Part shown: one piece after another, positions 52,179 through 61,007 of the stretch
How the letters are laid out: every line of letters starts with the position of its first letter
Position numbering within the stretch: the stretch's first letter is position 1
Notes under the pieces: model-generated
What the model saw: the letters and a program-made list of their open reading frames with translations, nothing else
Database searches by the model: none
Told to the model about the DNA's origin: nothing
Position numbers and translations under genes: made by a program
DNA from: Adlercreutzia caecimuris B7
GTDB taxonomy: Bacteria > Actinomycetota > Coriobacteriia > Coriobacteriales > Eggerthellaceae
Length of the DNA stretch: 64,000 nucleotides
Assembly: GCF_000403355.2 (NCBI RefSeq)
Contig: NZ_KE159646.1
Location: 1,826,258 to 1,890,257 of the forward strand
Direction of reading: 5' to 3'

Positions 52179-52343
52179 CTATTCCAACGTGACGCACACC
52201 TGCTTGCCGAGCGCCTCGGCAAGATCTGCCATCAGGTTGGCTGCCACATTGCCGCGACCGCGCTCCACCCGACTCACCACCGCCTGGTTCACATGGGCCC
52301 GCTCGACCAACGGCCCCGACCGAAGTCCCCCGGCAGCCTCGTG
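52179..52343 (-). pseudogene. C-terminal fragment of an XRE regulator
   Basis: Minus-strand frame ending TAG at 52179-52181 encodes VERAHVNQAVVSRVERGRGN followed by LMADLAEALGKQVCVTLE, the second half of an XRE helix-turn-helix of HigA-like type. The frame lacks a start and the N-terminal helices. Remnant. Confidence 0.7.
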
Positions 52344-52490
52344 TCCGAAACCAAAGTGGGACAGCTTACCCGGTAGGTCGTCCCGCCTCCGCTACCCTGT
52401 ACGACAATCCCGCGCTCCGCCCCTCCCCTTTTGTGCCCCAATACGATATGCTGGAAGGTAATGGTTACCGAGTCCGCAAGGAGGCATTCG

Positions 52491-53984
52491 ATGCCCCGTT
52501 CCCGCTTGCTGCAGCATTCCGTATGCACTGCCCTCGCCATCCTTCTCGCCGCGTTTCTCCTGGCCGGTACGGCTATGGCGGCAACGACCACCCCGGCCTT
52601 CGCCGACGAGCCTGCCGCCCCATCGGTGCAGTGGGTCGAGAAGGGGTCGCGCATCTACTGCAAGGTGGACGGCGTGGCTCAGAAGGGCGGTCTGCGCACC
52701 ATCAACGGCAAGACGTATCTCTTCGACAAGAAGGGTCGTCAGCTGACCGGCTGGCACAAGGTGGGCAAGCATTACCGCTACTTCACCGTGGCCAACAAGG
52801 CCAAGGGCGCCATGGTGACGGGCAAGGTGGTCAACGGTGTGAAGCTGGACAAGCAGGGCCGTGCCGTGCTGAACGATCAAACGAAGGCCGAGCTGAAGGT
52901 GCTCGCGAAGGCGACGGCGTTCGTGGAGCGCAACACCAAGCCCGGCTGGTCGCAGAAGAAGAAGCTGCGCGCCTGCTTCAACCTGCTGCGCGACAAATAC
53001 AGCGAACGGGCCTTCCGCGGCTTCTCGTCGAAGTCGGGCTGGCAGAGGGCCTTCGCCCTGGACATCTTCGACAAGAAATCGGGCAGCTGCCATTCCTATG
53101 CCGCCGCCTTCGCCTACATCGCCAACGCCATCGGCTGCAAGAGCTGCAAGGTGGTTTCCAGCGGCGGCCACTCCTGGGCCGAGGCGGACGGCAAGGTGTA
53201 CGACCCCGAATGGGCCAAGCACTGCCGCGTGGACCTGTTCGCCTTTCCCTATGCGCGAAGCGGCCAGGGCGGCACGCCGGGCTACAAGAACGCCCGCACA
53301 TACGTCGTGACTATCGCGCCGCGCACCAAGGCCCTCGGCGGGAAGGCATCGACGGCCAGCAGCCGCTTCGCTGGCAAGCGCGGCCTGGTGAAGATGGGCG
53401 GCGAGCGCTACTACGTGCAGAACGGCAAGGCCGTCAAGAAGCAGTGGAAGACGGTGAAGGGCGCGAAGTACTACTTCCTCGCCAACGGCAAGGCCGCCAC
53501 AGGGCCGGCGAAGATCAAGGGCGCCTGGTATGTGTTCGGGCAAAACGGCAAGCTGCTGACGGGGAAGAAGACCCGTCTCGTGAAGGTGGCGGGCGACACG
53601 TACCGCGTGACGAAGAGCGGCCGCGCCAAGGCCGGCTGGGACAGCGCCAAAGTGCGGCGCTTCGCCAAGAACGGGCAGATGATGACCGGCACCGCCGTGG
53701 TAGGCGAGAAATTCTACGCCTTCAGCGCCAAGGGCCGCTACGATGCGGCGAAGACCAAGCAGCTGCGCAGCGCCGCGCGCATCGATGCCGATGCGGCGCC
53801 CCTGCTGAAGCTTCTGGGCAGCCCGCAGAAGCGCACCTACAGCGCCAGCTGCTACCAGATGACCGACGCCGACGGTAACAGCATCCTGGGCGATGACGGG
53901 CGTCTCGTGTACCCGCACTTCACCGTGTTCACCTTCAAGGCCGACAACGGCGTGGAATACTACCGCGGCGTCGAGGCGCGGTAA
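52491..53984 (+). CDS. secreted transglutaminase-like protein with cell-wall-binding repeats
   Basis: 497 residues from ATG 52491 (AAGGAGGCATTCG). Signal peptide ends near AFADE. A transglutaminase-type core has Cys in SGSCHSYAAAFAYIANAIG, His in SGGHSWAEADG and Asp in VYDPEW. Both sides carry short aromatic/Gly repeats (INGKTYLFDKKGRQLTGWHK, VKGAKYYFLANGKAATGPAK, AWYVFGQNGKLLTGKK), typical of choline-binding-like wall attachment. Probably a surface hydrolase or crosslinking enzyme; substrate unknown. Confidence 0.88.
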   Translation: MPRSRLLQHSVCTALAILLAAFLLAGTAMAATTTPAFADEPAAPSVQWVEKGSRIYCKVDGVAQKGGLRTINGKTYLFDKKGRQLTGWHKVGKHYRYFTVANKAKGAMVTGKVVNGVKLDKQGRAVLNDQTKAELKVLAKATAFVERNTKPGWSQKKKLRACFNLLRDKYSERAFRGFSSKSGWQRAFALDIFDKKSGSCHSYAAAFAYIANAIGCKSCKVVSSGGHSWAEADGKVYDPEWAKHCRVDLFAFPYARSGQGGTPGYKNARTYVVTIAPRTKALGGKASTASSRFAGKRGLVKMGGERYYVQNGKAVKKQWKTVKGAKYYFLANGKAATGPAKIKGAWYVFGQNGKLLTGKKTRLVKVAGDTYRVTKSGRAKAGWDSAKVRRFAKNGQMMTGTAVVGEKFYAFSAKGRYDAAKTKQLRSAARIDADAAPLLKLLGSPQKRTYSASCYQMTDADGNSILGDDGRLVYPHFTVFTFKADNGVEYYRGVEAR

Positions 53985-54157
53985 CAGGACGGCTGCCGGG
54001 GCACTTTACCGGGCAAGCGTGTCCCAGCTAGGCTCGGACAGAGGCATCTCCCCGTAACGGACGGGCGACTTTCTGTGAAGGGCATCGCGCCTTCGGCCGT
54101 TTTCGGGAATAATAGACCGCACGATCGTCGGCAGCGCAACACGGATGGGAGCACGCA

Positions 54158-54820
54158 GTGACCTACCTCATCACATTCCTGGAAGGCATCATCACTTTCG
54201 TGTCGCCGTGCCTTTTGCCCATGATCCCCATTTACGTCACCTACTTCGCCGCCGGCGAGGAGGTGCGCACCTCCGTGGTGCTGCGCAACGCCCTCGGCTT
54301 CGTGCTGGGGTTCACGTGCGTCTTCATTGCCATGGGCGCCCTGGCTTCCACCGTGGGCGCGTTCTTCATCGAGTACCAGAGCGTCGTGAACGTCGTGTGC
54401 GGTCTGGTGGTCATCGCCTTCGGCCTGTACTTCCTCGGGTTCATCAAGGTGAACCTGTTCCGTGGCGGGAAGAATCCACTGGCCGGCCGCCAGCTCGGCT
54501 TCTTCTCGTCGGTGCTGTTCGGCATCATCTTCTCCATCGGCTGGACGCCGTGCGTGGGCGCGTTTCTCGGCTCGGCGCTCATGTTGGCCTCGCAGCAGGC
54601 CTCGGTGGTGCAGGGCGTCATACTGCTGCTGTGCTACTCGGCCGGCCTCGGCATTCCCTTTGTGGCTGCCGCCGTGCTCATCGACAAGCTGAAGGGCGCT
54701 TTCAACGCGATCAAGCGCCATTACGATATCATCAACAAAGTGTGCGGCTGGTTCCTCGTGGCTGTGGGTGTGCTTATGGCCACGGGGCTGCTCGGCGGGT
54801 TTCTGCGCCTGCTGAGCTAG
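54158..54820 (+). CDS. ccdA: CcdA-type thiol:disulfide membrane protein
   Basis: 220 residues, GTG 54158 after GGGAGCACGCA. Six spans. The two redox cysteines are in SPCLLPMIPIYVTYF (about residue 15) and IGWTPCVGAFLGSAL (about 133), the family pattern. It moves electrons across the membrane to an extracellular thioredoxin, here the TlpA-like protein encoded 28 bases downstream. Confidence 0.95.
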   Translation: MTYLITFLEGIITFVSPCLLPMIPIYVTYFAAGEEVRTSVVLRNALGFVLGFTCVFIAMGALASTVGAFFIEYQSVVNVVCGLVVIAFGLYFLGFIKVNLFRGGKNPLAGRQLGFFSSVLFGIIFSIGWTPCVGAFLGSALMLASQQASVVQGVILLLCYSAGLGIPFVAAAVLIDKLKGAFNAIKRHYDIINKVCGWFLVAVGVLMATGLLGGFLRLLS

Positions 54821-54847
54821 AACTGCACGAGAGAGAAAGGACGCTCC

Positions 54848-55618
54848 ATGAACGATCACGAGAACAAGGACGAGGCCGCCACCCCCGCAGAGCGCGGCGA
54901 GCGGATCGGCGCGGCCCTGGAAGCCGAAGCTGCGGCCCGAGCTGCCGAGGCGGCCACTCCCGCAGGCGAGGCCCGCGACCGCAAGGCCCATCGGGGCATC
55001 GCCATCGCCGCCGTTGCCTTTGCCGTACTGCTCATCGGCGCCGGTGTCGCATACAGCGTGCTGGCCCCGGCCGCAGAAGACAAGTCCATCGAGGTGACTG
55101 GCACCGATGCCGTCCATAGCACCGAAGGACCCGCGGAAAACAACAGCGACACCGGCGATGGCAATGGAGGCAACGCGGCCACCACGCCCGCGCCCGACTT
55201 CACCATGACCACCAGCGAAGGCAAGACCCTTCACCTGTCCGACTTCAAGGGACGTCCGGTGCTCTTGAACTTCTGGGCCAGCTGGTGCGGCCCCTGCAAG
55301 AGCGAGATGCCGGCCATTCAGGCGGCCTGGGAGCAGTCCGGCCAGGATGTCGACTTCGTCATCGTGAACATGACGGACATGGGCGGTGAGTCCGAGGAGG
55401 CCGCCAAGGCGTTCCTCGCCGAGGGTGGCTACACCTTCCCCGCCTACTTCGACGCGGGCAACAGCGCAGCCACCGCCTTCGGCGTCACTTCCATTCCGCA
55501 GACGTACCTCATCGATGCCGAGGGCAACATCATCGGCGCCTGCATGGGGGCCATGGACGAGAGCGTCATCGCCCAGGGCATCGCCATGCTGAAGGGCGAA
55601 GCCACCACTGCCCAGTAG
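54848..55618 (+). CDS. membrane-anchored TlpA/ResA-like thioredoxin
   Basis: 256 residues. A cytoplasmic Ala/Glu-rich start, one span (GIAIAAVAFAVLLIGAGVAY, about 50-69), a flexible linker, then a thioredoxin domain with WASWCGPCKSEMPAI (active WCGPC, about 143) and cis-Pro loop SIPQTYLID. Takes electrons from CcdA and reduces disulfides outside the membrane, as in cytochrome c assembly. ATG follows AGAAAGGACGCTCC. Confidence 0.95.
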   Translation: MNDHENKDEAATPAERGERIGAALEAEAAARAAEAATPAGEARDRKAHRGIAIAAVAFAVLLIGAGVAYSVLAPAAEDKSIEVTGTDAVHSTEGPAENNSDTGDGNGGNAATTPAPDFTMTTSEGKTLHLSDFKGRPVLLNFWASWCGPCKSEMPAIQAAWEQSGQDVDFVIVNMTDMGGESEEAAKAFLAEGGYTFPAYFDAGNSAATAFGVTSIPQTYLIDAEGNIIGACMGAMDESVIAQGIAMLKGEATTAQ

Positions 55619-55645
55619 CCGCTTACCGTCGCTCAGCGCGAGCTC

Positions 55646-56995
55646 CTAGAACTCCAGCTCCTGCAGGCGATCGAAGACCACGTCCTTGCGGGTGAGGAAA
55701 TCCCAGGGGTCGAAGATCTCGTCGAGCTTCTCGGTCGTGAGCAGCGCGGCGGCCTCGTCGTCGGCCTCCAGGCGCTCGCGATAGGTGGGGCCGTCCACGG
55801 CGTTCTGGATGTCCTCCCACACCTTCATGGCGTTGCGCTGCACGATGACGTAGGCATCCTCGCGGGTGATGCCGGCGTCCACCAGGGCCAGCAGCACCTT
55901 GCTGGAGAAGATGAGGCCGCGGGTGCGCCACAGGTTGTGCTCCATCTTGGCCGGGTAAGTCTGCAGGCCGTCGAGCATCCACTGCATCTTCGCGAACATG
56001 TAGTCCAGCGCCGTGAAGCTGTCGGCCAAAACCACGCGCTCGGCGCCGGAATGGGAGATGTCGCGCTCGAACCACAGGGCCACGTTATCGAAGGCCACCT
56101 GGGCGTTCGCCTTCACCACGCGAGCGAGGCCGCACACGCGCTCGGCCGTGATGGGGTTGCGCTTGTGGGGCATGGCGGAAGAACCCTTCTGACCCTTGGT
56201 GAACGGCTCCTCGGCCTCAATGACGTCGGACTGCTGCAGCAGGCGCACCTGCATGGCGATGGATTCCAGGGTGGAGGCGGTCACGGCCAGAGCGGCCATC
56301 ACCTGGGCGTGGCGGTCGCGGGCCAGCACCTGGGTGGACAGCGGGTCGGGGGTAAGGCCCAGCTTCTCGCACACGTACTGCTCCACATAAGGATCGATGG
56401 AGGAGTAGGTGCCCACCGCACCGGAGATAGCGCCGGTGGCGGCCACGGCGCGGGCCTCCTCCATGCGGGTGAGGGCGCGCTTCAAGGCCCAGGCCCAGCT
56501 GCCGAACTTCATGCCGAAGGTCATGGGTTCGGCGTGGATGCCGTGGGTACGGCCCACGCAGAGGGTGTTCTGGAACTCGAAGGCGCGGCGCTTGCAGGTC
56601 TCGCCCAAGCGCTTGATGTCCTCGATGATGATGTCGCAGGCCTGGGTGACCTGATAGGAAAGCGCGGTGTCGCCCAGATCGGAGGAGGTCATGCCGTAGT
56701 GCACCCAACGGCTCGGCTTGTCACCGCCCTCGGGGATGTCGGCGTCGATGTAGTTGGCCATGCACGTGGTGAAGGCGATGACGTCGTGGTTCGTTACCTT
56801 CTCGATCTCGTCGATCTCCTCCACGGTGAAGTCGGCGTGATCGCGGATCCACTGAGCCTCTTCCCGCGTGATGCCCGCCTGGCCCAGCTCGGCCTGGGCC
56901 TCGCAGGCCAAAACCTCGATTTCCTTCCAGATGGCGAACTTGTTCTCGAGTTCCCAGATACGGCCCATTTCCGGACGGGTGTAGCGACCAATCAC
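55646..56995 (-). CDS. purB: adenylosuccinate lyase
   Basis: 449 residues. Cleaves adenylosuccinate and SAICAR in purine synthesis. GTG 56995 (AAAGGAAACGCAC) gives the usual VIGRYTRPEMGRIW start; the longer ORF upstream has no support. Family marks: HYGMTSSDLGDTALSYQ, GRTHGIHAEPMTFG, and the fumarase/aspartase signature QKGSSAMPHKRNPI (catalytic Ser loop). Convergent with the TlpA gene. Confidence 0.97.
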   Translation of the reverse strand: MIGRYTRPEMGRIWELENKFAIWKEIEVLACEAQAELGQAGITREEAQWIRDHADFTVEEIDEIEKVTNHDVIAFTTCMANYIDADIPEGGDKPSRWVHYGMTSSDLGDTALSYQVTQACDIIIEDIKRLGETCKRRAFEFQNTLCVGRTHGIHAEPMTFGMKFGSWAWALKRALTRMEEARAVAATGAISGAVGTYSSIDPYVEQYVCEKLGLTPDPLSTQVLARDRHAQVMAALAVTASTLESIAMQVRLLQQSDVIEAEEPFTKGQKGSSAMPHKRNPITAERVCGLARVVKANAQVAFDNVALWFERDISHSGAERVVLADSFTALDYMFAKMQWMLDGLQTYPAKMEHNLWRTRGLIFSSKVLLALVDAGITREDAYVIVQRNAMKVWEDIQNAVDGPTYRERLEADDEAAALLTTEKLDEIFDPWDFLTRKDVVFDRLQELEF

Positions 56996-57168
56996 GTGCG
57001 TTTCCTTTCCTCGCGCCTGCGCGGCCGCCCACGCGGCCCGCTTCAATGCTCTGTGCGTAGGGTACCAAAAACTGCGGCCGCCAGCGGGGCTTTCCCGCCC
57101 AATCGCCCCTTTCCGCAGCCGTAGGGCCGCCACAAAGGGCAGTCTTTGCGAAAGTGGCGAATATGCCG

Positions 57169-57197
57169 TTGCAGAAAACGCGCCGCTCGGGTAAGAT
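57169..57197 (+). promoter_or_regulatory. tRNA-Ser promoter
   Basis: TTGCAG (57169-57174), 17-base spacer, TAAGAT (57192-57197), 12 bases upstream of the tRNA 5' end. Confidence 0.75.
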
Positions 57198-57209
57198 ACG
57201 AACTTACGC

Positions 57210-57300
57210 GGAGGAGTGACCGAGAGGCCGAAGGTGCTCGCCTGCTAAGTGAGTATGCCCCACAAGGGCATCTAGGGTTCGAATCCCTACTCCTCCGCCA
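57210..57300 (+). tRNA. tRNA-Ser (anticodon GCT)
   Basis: Acceptor arms GGAGGAG and CTCCTCC, anticodon loop CTGCTAA giving GCT, long class II variable arm (TATGCCCCACAAGGGCAT), T-loop TTCGAAT, encoded CCA. It borders a mobile element that begins right after it. Confidence 0.96.
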
Positions 57301-57410
57301 GTTTTCCCTGTTCAAACGGTACGCAGCTGGCTCAAGTGGTCGGTAAGTGGTCGGGAATTTTGGTCTGAACCGCATCGCAGCAAACCCGAATAAGCCGAAA
57401 AAGAGAAAGA

Positions 57411-57438
57411 CCCTGGGCGCATTCGAGCGTCGCCAGGG
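57411..57438 (-). terminator. terminator after the excisionase-like gene
   Basis: On the minus strand CCCTGGCG and CGCCCAGGG form an imperfect stem followed by TCTTTCTCTTTTTC, 31 bases after the stop at 57470. Confidence 0.6.
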
Positions 57439-57469
57439 CCTTGCGCATCTCGCGTGCAGGTGGTCGGAA

Positions 57470-57652
57470 TCACCACTCCACTTTGATCTCGCCGTCGCAT
57501 TCCTCCAACCACTTCTCGAAGTCTTCCTTCGAGACCATTGGAGTCCGACCGACGTAGATGCGGCCAGGCTGCATGTGCAGGATCTTCATTGCCTTGTTAC
57601 GGCCGCAGCAGAATTCTCTCGCGATGTGACGCCAAGTATAGTAAGAGCGCAT
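57470..57652 (-). CDS. excisionase-like DNA-binding protein, 60 aa
   Basis: YYTWRHIAREFCCGRNKAMKI is followed by GRIYVGRTPMVSKEDFEKWL, the winged-helix pattern of Xis/HTH_17 proteins (helix, then a wing ending in a KEDFEKWL-type helix). Size and position at the element end fit an excisionase. Upstream GAGGAGCATCTA supports ATG 57652. Confidence 0.75.
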   Translation of the reverse strand: MRSYYTWRHIAREFCCGRNKAMKILHMQPGRIYVGRTPMVSKEDFEKWLEECDGEIKVEW

Positions 57653-57864
57653 TAGATGCTCCTCTCAGGACATGTGGGCATAGCTCGCCCACGACGAATA
57701 AGAGAGGAGGACTTGGATAATCGCATCAATAGCGGAGGGTGCCTACGCCACTGCGGGCAGCGTTCCCTAATGGGGTCAGGTGTCCTCCCTGGTCTACGCG
57801 ACCGTCTTGGTGGCGTGCCAGGTACCTGAGCACCCTGCAATATAGCACGTTTAATATGATCTGT
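57653..57864. other. 212-bp gap inside the element
   Basis: No gene. Contains GGTGTCCTCCCTGGTCTAC at 57779-57797, a variant of a motif repeated in this element (58078, 58353, 60177), and several short GC-rich inverted repeats. Confidence 0.4.
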
Positions 57865-58152
57865 CTAGTCGACTTGCTCGATGAAATAGGCCAGCTGAGG
57901 CCCCTTCAGGTTGTCGAGTGCGTAATCGTTGGCCGCTGCCCACAGCTCGTTGTAGAGCGCGGTAAAGGGGGAGTCTGGGTCTTTCTCCCAGTGCTTCCAC
58001 AGCTTGCGATTGAGCACCAATACCAGGTCAGTGAGGTAGCGGTAATCGTCGTGCCACTGCTGGAACACCCTCTCGTAGGTGTCCTGGACTGCCGCTGGGC
58101 CGAACTGCTCCGCGATGGTGAAGTCGCGCATGAAGGTTGTGTTGAACTCCAT
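57865..58152 (-). CDS. element protein, 95 aa
   Basis: ATG 58152 follows AGGAGTGGTAGCC, inside the 3' end of the previous gene. Soluble, rich in aromatic residues (WHDDYRYLTDLVLVLNRKLWKHWEKDP, YNELWAAANDYALDN). It begins MEFNTTF; the next protein has MEFNQLF, and both contain a similar helical pattern (AAANDYAL, YRYL), so they are probably related. Family unknown to me. Confidence 0.7.
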   Translation of the reverse strand: MEFNTTFMRDFTIAEQFGPAAVQDTYERVFQQWHDDYRYLTDLVLVLNRKLWKHWEKDPDSPFTALYNELWAAANDYALDNLKGPQLAYFIEQVD

Positions 58153-58154
58153 GG

Positions 58155-58562
58155 CTACCACTCCTCCTCTTCTTCGTCGTAGTCGCAATCCTCGGGCTTA
58201 GCCCAATCCCAGAAGTCAAAAGTACACGGCTCAGTCACCAGCCAGGGGCGCTCCTTGATGTAGATGACCATTTCATTAGCAAGGGCCTCGATCTGCTGGC
58301 CGTACATGGGGTCGTAGGAGCACCAGAGGGAGTCGATGATTCCAGGAATAGAGGTGTCCTGGTCTACGCACTCGTCGATGAACCTGGCGGCTGCGTTGCA
58401 CGTCTCGTTGCCGTAGTCGCGGCCTACCATATCGCCATCATTGAGGTAGCGGTAACCGAGCCTGGCCGTTGCTCGCAATAACTCACCGCCGAGGGTTCCT
58501 GCCTTGCCTTGGGCTGGCACCAGCGCATCGAAAAGCTGGTTAAATTCCATGATTACCTGCAT
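58155..58562 (-). CDS. element protein, 135 aa, acidic C-terminus
   Basis: ATG 58562 after GAAGGAGCAAAG; an internal ATG at 58550 (MEFNQLF) is also possible. The body includes RATARLGYRYLNDGD, NAAARFIDECVDQDTSIPGI and a tail of DCDYDEEEEEW. Adjacent to and probably homologous with 57865-58152. First gene of this short leftward unit. Confidence 0.7.
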   Translation of the reverse strand: MQVIMEFNQLFDALVPAQGKAGTLGGELLRATARLGYRYLNDGDMVGRDYGNETCNAAARFIDECVDQDTSIPGIIDSLWCSYDPMYGQQIEALANEMVIYIKERPWLVTEPCTFDFWDWAKPEDCDYDEEEEEW

Positions 58563-58693
58563 CTTTGCTCCTTCTATTGACGCTCTATCAGTGTGAGTTA
58601 ATTATGCTGTGAGCAGGAGATACAGGTGTCCCCAAATGAGGTCTACTAGGAATGGTTTTCTATAGCTGACCTGGTGTTTTCATTGAATGTAGC

Positions 58694-58729
58694 AGTGCGG
58701 TTGAGCGTTATAGCCCTACCGCACTTTTT
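58694..58729 (+). terminator. rightward terminator in an intergenic region
   Basis: AGTGCGGT and ACCGCACT enclose 16 bases and are followed by TTTTC on the plus strand, opposite to all nearby genes. It would end a rightward RNA from the gap 58563-58731. Confidence 0.6.
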
Positions 58730-58731
58730 CG

Positions 58732-59538
58732 TTAGTCTTCGAAGGGGTTGCTCACACGCCAGCCGAGGCCGATGTCTCGGTTGTCCACGGAGTAGGCCTG
58801 GGCCATGGTTCGTATCCTCTCCTCATCGGTGTACCACGTCTTGAACCTGACCCACTGGTTGAAATCGTCTTGCGCGAAGTAGAACTCACCTGGGCCAGCG
58901 AGCCTCAGCACGTTGCACTTGTCGGTCTGCCCCTCGCAGAAGAGGTTCGCGTCGCCGATGGAGCAGCGCCCTATGAACCTTATGTTGAATTGGGAGCGGA
59001 TGCTGGTGGCGATGGTCACGCCAGAGTCGAAGGTCTGGGATGCCACGAGGATGCCCATGTTCGCCGCTCGGGCCATGCGCAGGTAGGAGCCGAACCACTC
59101 GCGGATGGCGTTCTGCTCGTTCTTGCTCAATTCCGTGTTGTTGATGAGCGAGGGAAGCTCCTCCACGACGACTATGATCTGCGGGAACTCGCCGCCGTGC
59201 CTCACTGGGTCTATCTTGGCCCAGCCCCGCGCCTTCATCTCGGCGAGTCGGTCGTTCATGATCTGCTCTATCTTGTTCATCGTCGGGAGCCATGTCGCGG
59301 GCTGAGTGAACACTGGCACGCTGAACCTCGGCTCGATGGAGAACAGGGAGGTCAGCTTCGGATCGAAGCCTATGAACTGCACCTTCTCGCGCAGCTCGCG
59401 TGAGAGCATGAGCACGATGTTCTGCAATAAGGTGGTCTTCCCCGAGCCAGAGGATGCGAGGAGGCCTATCCTCATGGGGTCGCCCAGCTGCATGCGCACC
59501 TCGTTCCTCATCTTGTCATATCCGACTAGCATATCCAT
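58732..59538 (-). CDS. FtsK/SpoIIIE-type ATPase of the element
   Basis: 268 residues. Walker A ASSGSGKTTLLQ (about 28-39), Walker B IIVVVEELPSLINN (about 122-135), then FGSYLRMARAANMGILVASQ and SIRSQFNIRFIGRCSIGDAN, the FtsK/TraB core. Shorter than usual, with no N-terminal membrane domain, so it is likely the coupling ATPase or a DNA-translocation motor for transfer. ATG 59538 overlaps the upstream stop (TAGATGG). Confidence 0.88.
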   Translation of the reverse strand: MDMLVGYDKMRNEVRMQLGDPMRIGLLASSGSGKTTLLQNIVLMLSRELREKVQFIGFDPKLTSLFSIEPRFSVPVFTQPATWLPTMNKIEQIMNDRLAEMKARGWAKIDPVRHGGEFPQIIVVVEELPSLINNTELSKNEQNAIREWFGSYLRMARAANMGILVASQTFDSGVTIATSIRSQFNIRFIGRCSIGDANLFCEGQTDKCNVLRLAGPGEFYFAQDDFNQWVRFKTWYTDEERIRTMAQAYSVDNRDIGLGWRVSNPFED

Positions 59539-59759
59539 CTAGATCACCCCGCTCTCGTCGCCGATGCTCTGGACGTTGTACTCGAACTCCCTCTCAAGAT
59601 AGGAGAGCTTGCGCTGGTGGGAGGCGCACTCCTCGTCGATCATCTTCATGAGCACCGCCATTCTCGCGTTGTGCTCGGTCACCAGGGGGCACGCTCGCTG
59701 CGGTACCTATCGCGCATCGACTTGTACTTCAGGGCCTGGGCCTTGTTGATCTTTGCCAT
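59539..59759 (-). pseudogene. small element gene with a possible homopolymer frameshift
   Basis: ATG 59759 (AGGTAGATAATT) starts MAKINKAQALKYKSMRDRYR and hits TGA after 26 codons at a CCCCC run; the next frame continues TEHNARMAVLMKMIDEECAS...GVI to TAG at 59539. One extra C would fuse both into a 73-residue protein. As it stands the two parts overlap by a GTG start inside TGGTGA, so two short proteins are also possible. Directly coupled to the ATPase gene. Confidence 0.5.
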
Positions 59760-59761
59760 AA

Positions 59762-60526
59762 TTATCTACCTGCTTTCATGATCTGCTTCAATTTCGATGT
59801 CTTAGGTGCTGGGGCCAGGGGGTCATCGTCAAATGGGTTGTTCTGCTCAAGAGTCTTGGAGAAGGGGTCAACGTCATAGAAGATATGGAGGAGCCAGGCT
59901 ACCTGGTTACCCCGCTTGTCTCGGGAGGGTTCCAGCTCCACTTCCTGGGCCTTATAGAACGCGCTGGCCAATCCCTCCTGCAATTTCTCCATGCGCTCGG
60001 GTGTCGCCTTTACTGACTTCAGCTCGAACTCAAGGGAGTAGCAGTGATTCGCCCTGTCGTAGTGACTCGACGGGAATATGCGAATCTGGGTGTTCATTCG
60101 CTCGACATCTGGGCGCAAGATACCTGAGTCGATAAGAGCGGTAATCAGCTCATCGCGCACCCTGTACATCGGGGGTGGTGTCCTGGTCTGTTCCCACATC
60201 TCAATGGCAATGGCAGCAACGAGAAGGACTATGCCGATGACAAGGGATGTTGGTGAGAGGAGGAACGCGATCAGCTCATGCACTGACTTTAATGCGTCAA
60301 TGAGCACCGCGATTCCGAGCTGGGCTACTGCTTCCGTATGAGCTACCCAATCAATAGCCCATAATATGATGAACCCGAAGGCAGCAACAAGAAGGGCATA
60401 GGAGACATTGGAGGTGCGCTGGGGTTTCCACATCTCCTTGGGCTGCTCGCTCTGATCGTCACCATAGGCGATTCGATTAAAGATGCCGTAGTCGTTGTCA
60501 TTTCTCGGGTTTGAGTTCTTTTTCAT
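59762..60526 (-). CDS. membrane protein of the element, 254 aa
   Basis: Two or three spans in the first half (NVSYALLVAAFGFIILWAIDWV, LIAFLLSPTSLVIGIVLLVAAIAIEMW), then a soluble domain (YRVRDELITALIDSGILR, NHCYSLEFELKSVKATPERMEKLQ). The start overlaps the end of 60498-60935, with GGAGAAAAGTT as ribosome site. Resembles a transfer-apparatus membrane protein by position; no family assigned. Confidence 0.75.
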   Translation of the reverse strand: MKKNSNPRNDNDYGIFNRIAYGDDQSEQPKEMWKPQRTSNVSYALLVAAFGFIILWAIDWVAHTEAVAQLGIAVLIDALKSVHELIAFLLSPTSLVIGIVLLVAAIAIEMWEQTRTPPPMYRVRDELITALIDSGILRPDVERMNTQIRIFPSSHYDRANHCYSLEFELKSVKATPERMEKLQEGLASAFYKAQEVELEPSRDKRGNQVAWLLHIFYDVDPFSKTLEQNNPFDDDPLAPAPKTSKLKQIMKAGR

Positions 60527-60935
60527 AACTTTTCTCCTGTTCGTTGTTAGACATTATTTCAAGGTCCCCCATCGAGTTCTGCACCCTCACGGGCACGACC
60601 TCGAAGCCCTGGGGATAAACGAGCTTGCATAGGGTCTCCAGGGCCTCTAGAGACGGAACGCATTCCAGATCGAGGTAGACCGTCTTGGTTTCCAAGGTAT
60701 CCAGATTTCCGAGAGCGGCCATATCCATGAACTTATCCCATGGGTACGTGCGGTAACGGGCCATGATGCCGTACCAAAAATTACTTACAAGGGTATCGAT
60801 GGGGATGGGTCTGCGCTTCCTCCTCTTCAGCAGGGCCATCAGTCCTTGAGGCTCGGGAAGGGGGGTGACATGAACTTTCGTTGCGATCGGGGGCGCAATG
60901 GTCTCACGCCCCGTGATAGTGGGGAGTGCTGCCAT
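60498..60935 (-). CDS. element protein, 145 aa
   Basis: Soluble. Pro-rich start (TGRETIAPPIATKVHVTPLPEPQG), basic patch KRRKRRP, then LVSNFWYGIMARYRTYPWDKF and an alpha/beta-type segment (LETKTVYLDLECVPSLEALETLCKLVYPQGFEVVPV). Overlaps the next gene by 29 bases, so they are coupled. Not recognised. Confidence 0.7.
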   Translation of the reverse strand: MAALPTITGRETIAPPIATKVHVTPLPEPQGLMALLKRRKRRPIPIDTLVSNFWYGIMARYRTYPWDKFMDMAALGNLDTLETKTVYLDLECVPSLEALETLCKLVYPQGFEVVPVRVQNSMGDLEIMSNNEQEKSYEKELKPEK

Positions 60936-61007
60936 CAGAGCCTCGCTTTCGTTGAATGCAGAAGGGCCGCACAGGAGACGTTCCCATGCGACCCCCTAGT
61001 TTTACGG

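Noticed and set aside
52433-53878. Alternative-frame ORF over the transglutaminase-like gene
   Set aside because: Gln/Arg/Gly-rich shadow; the real frame has signal peptide, catalytic motifs and ribosome site.
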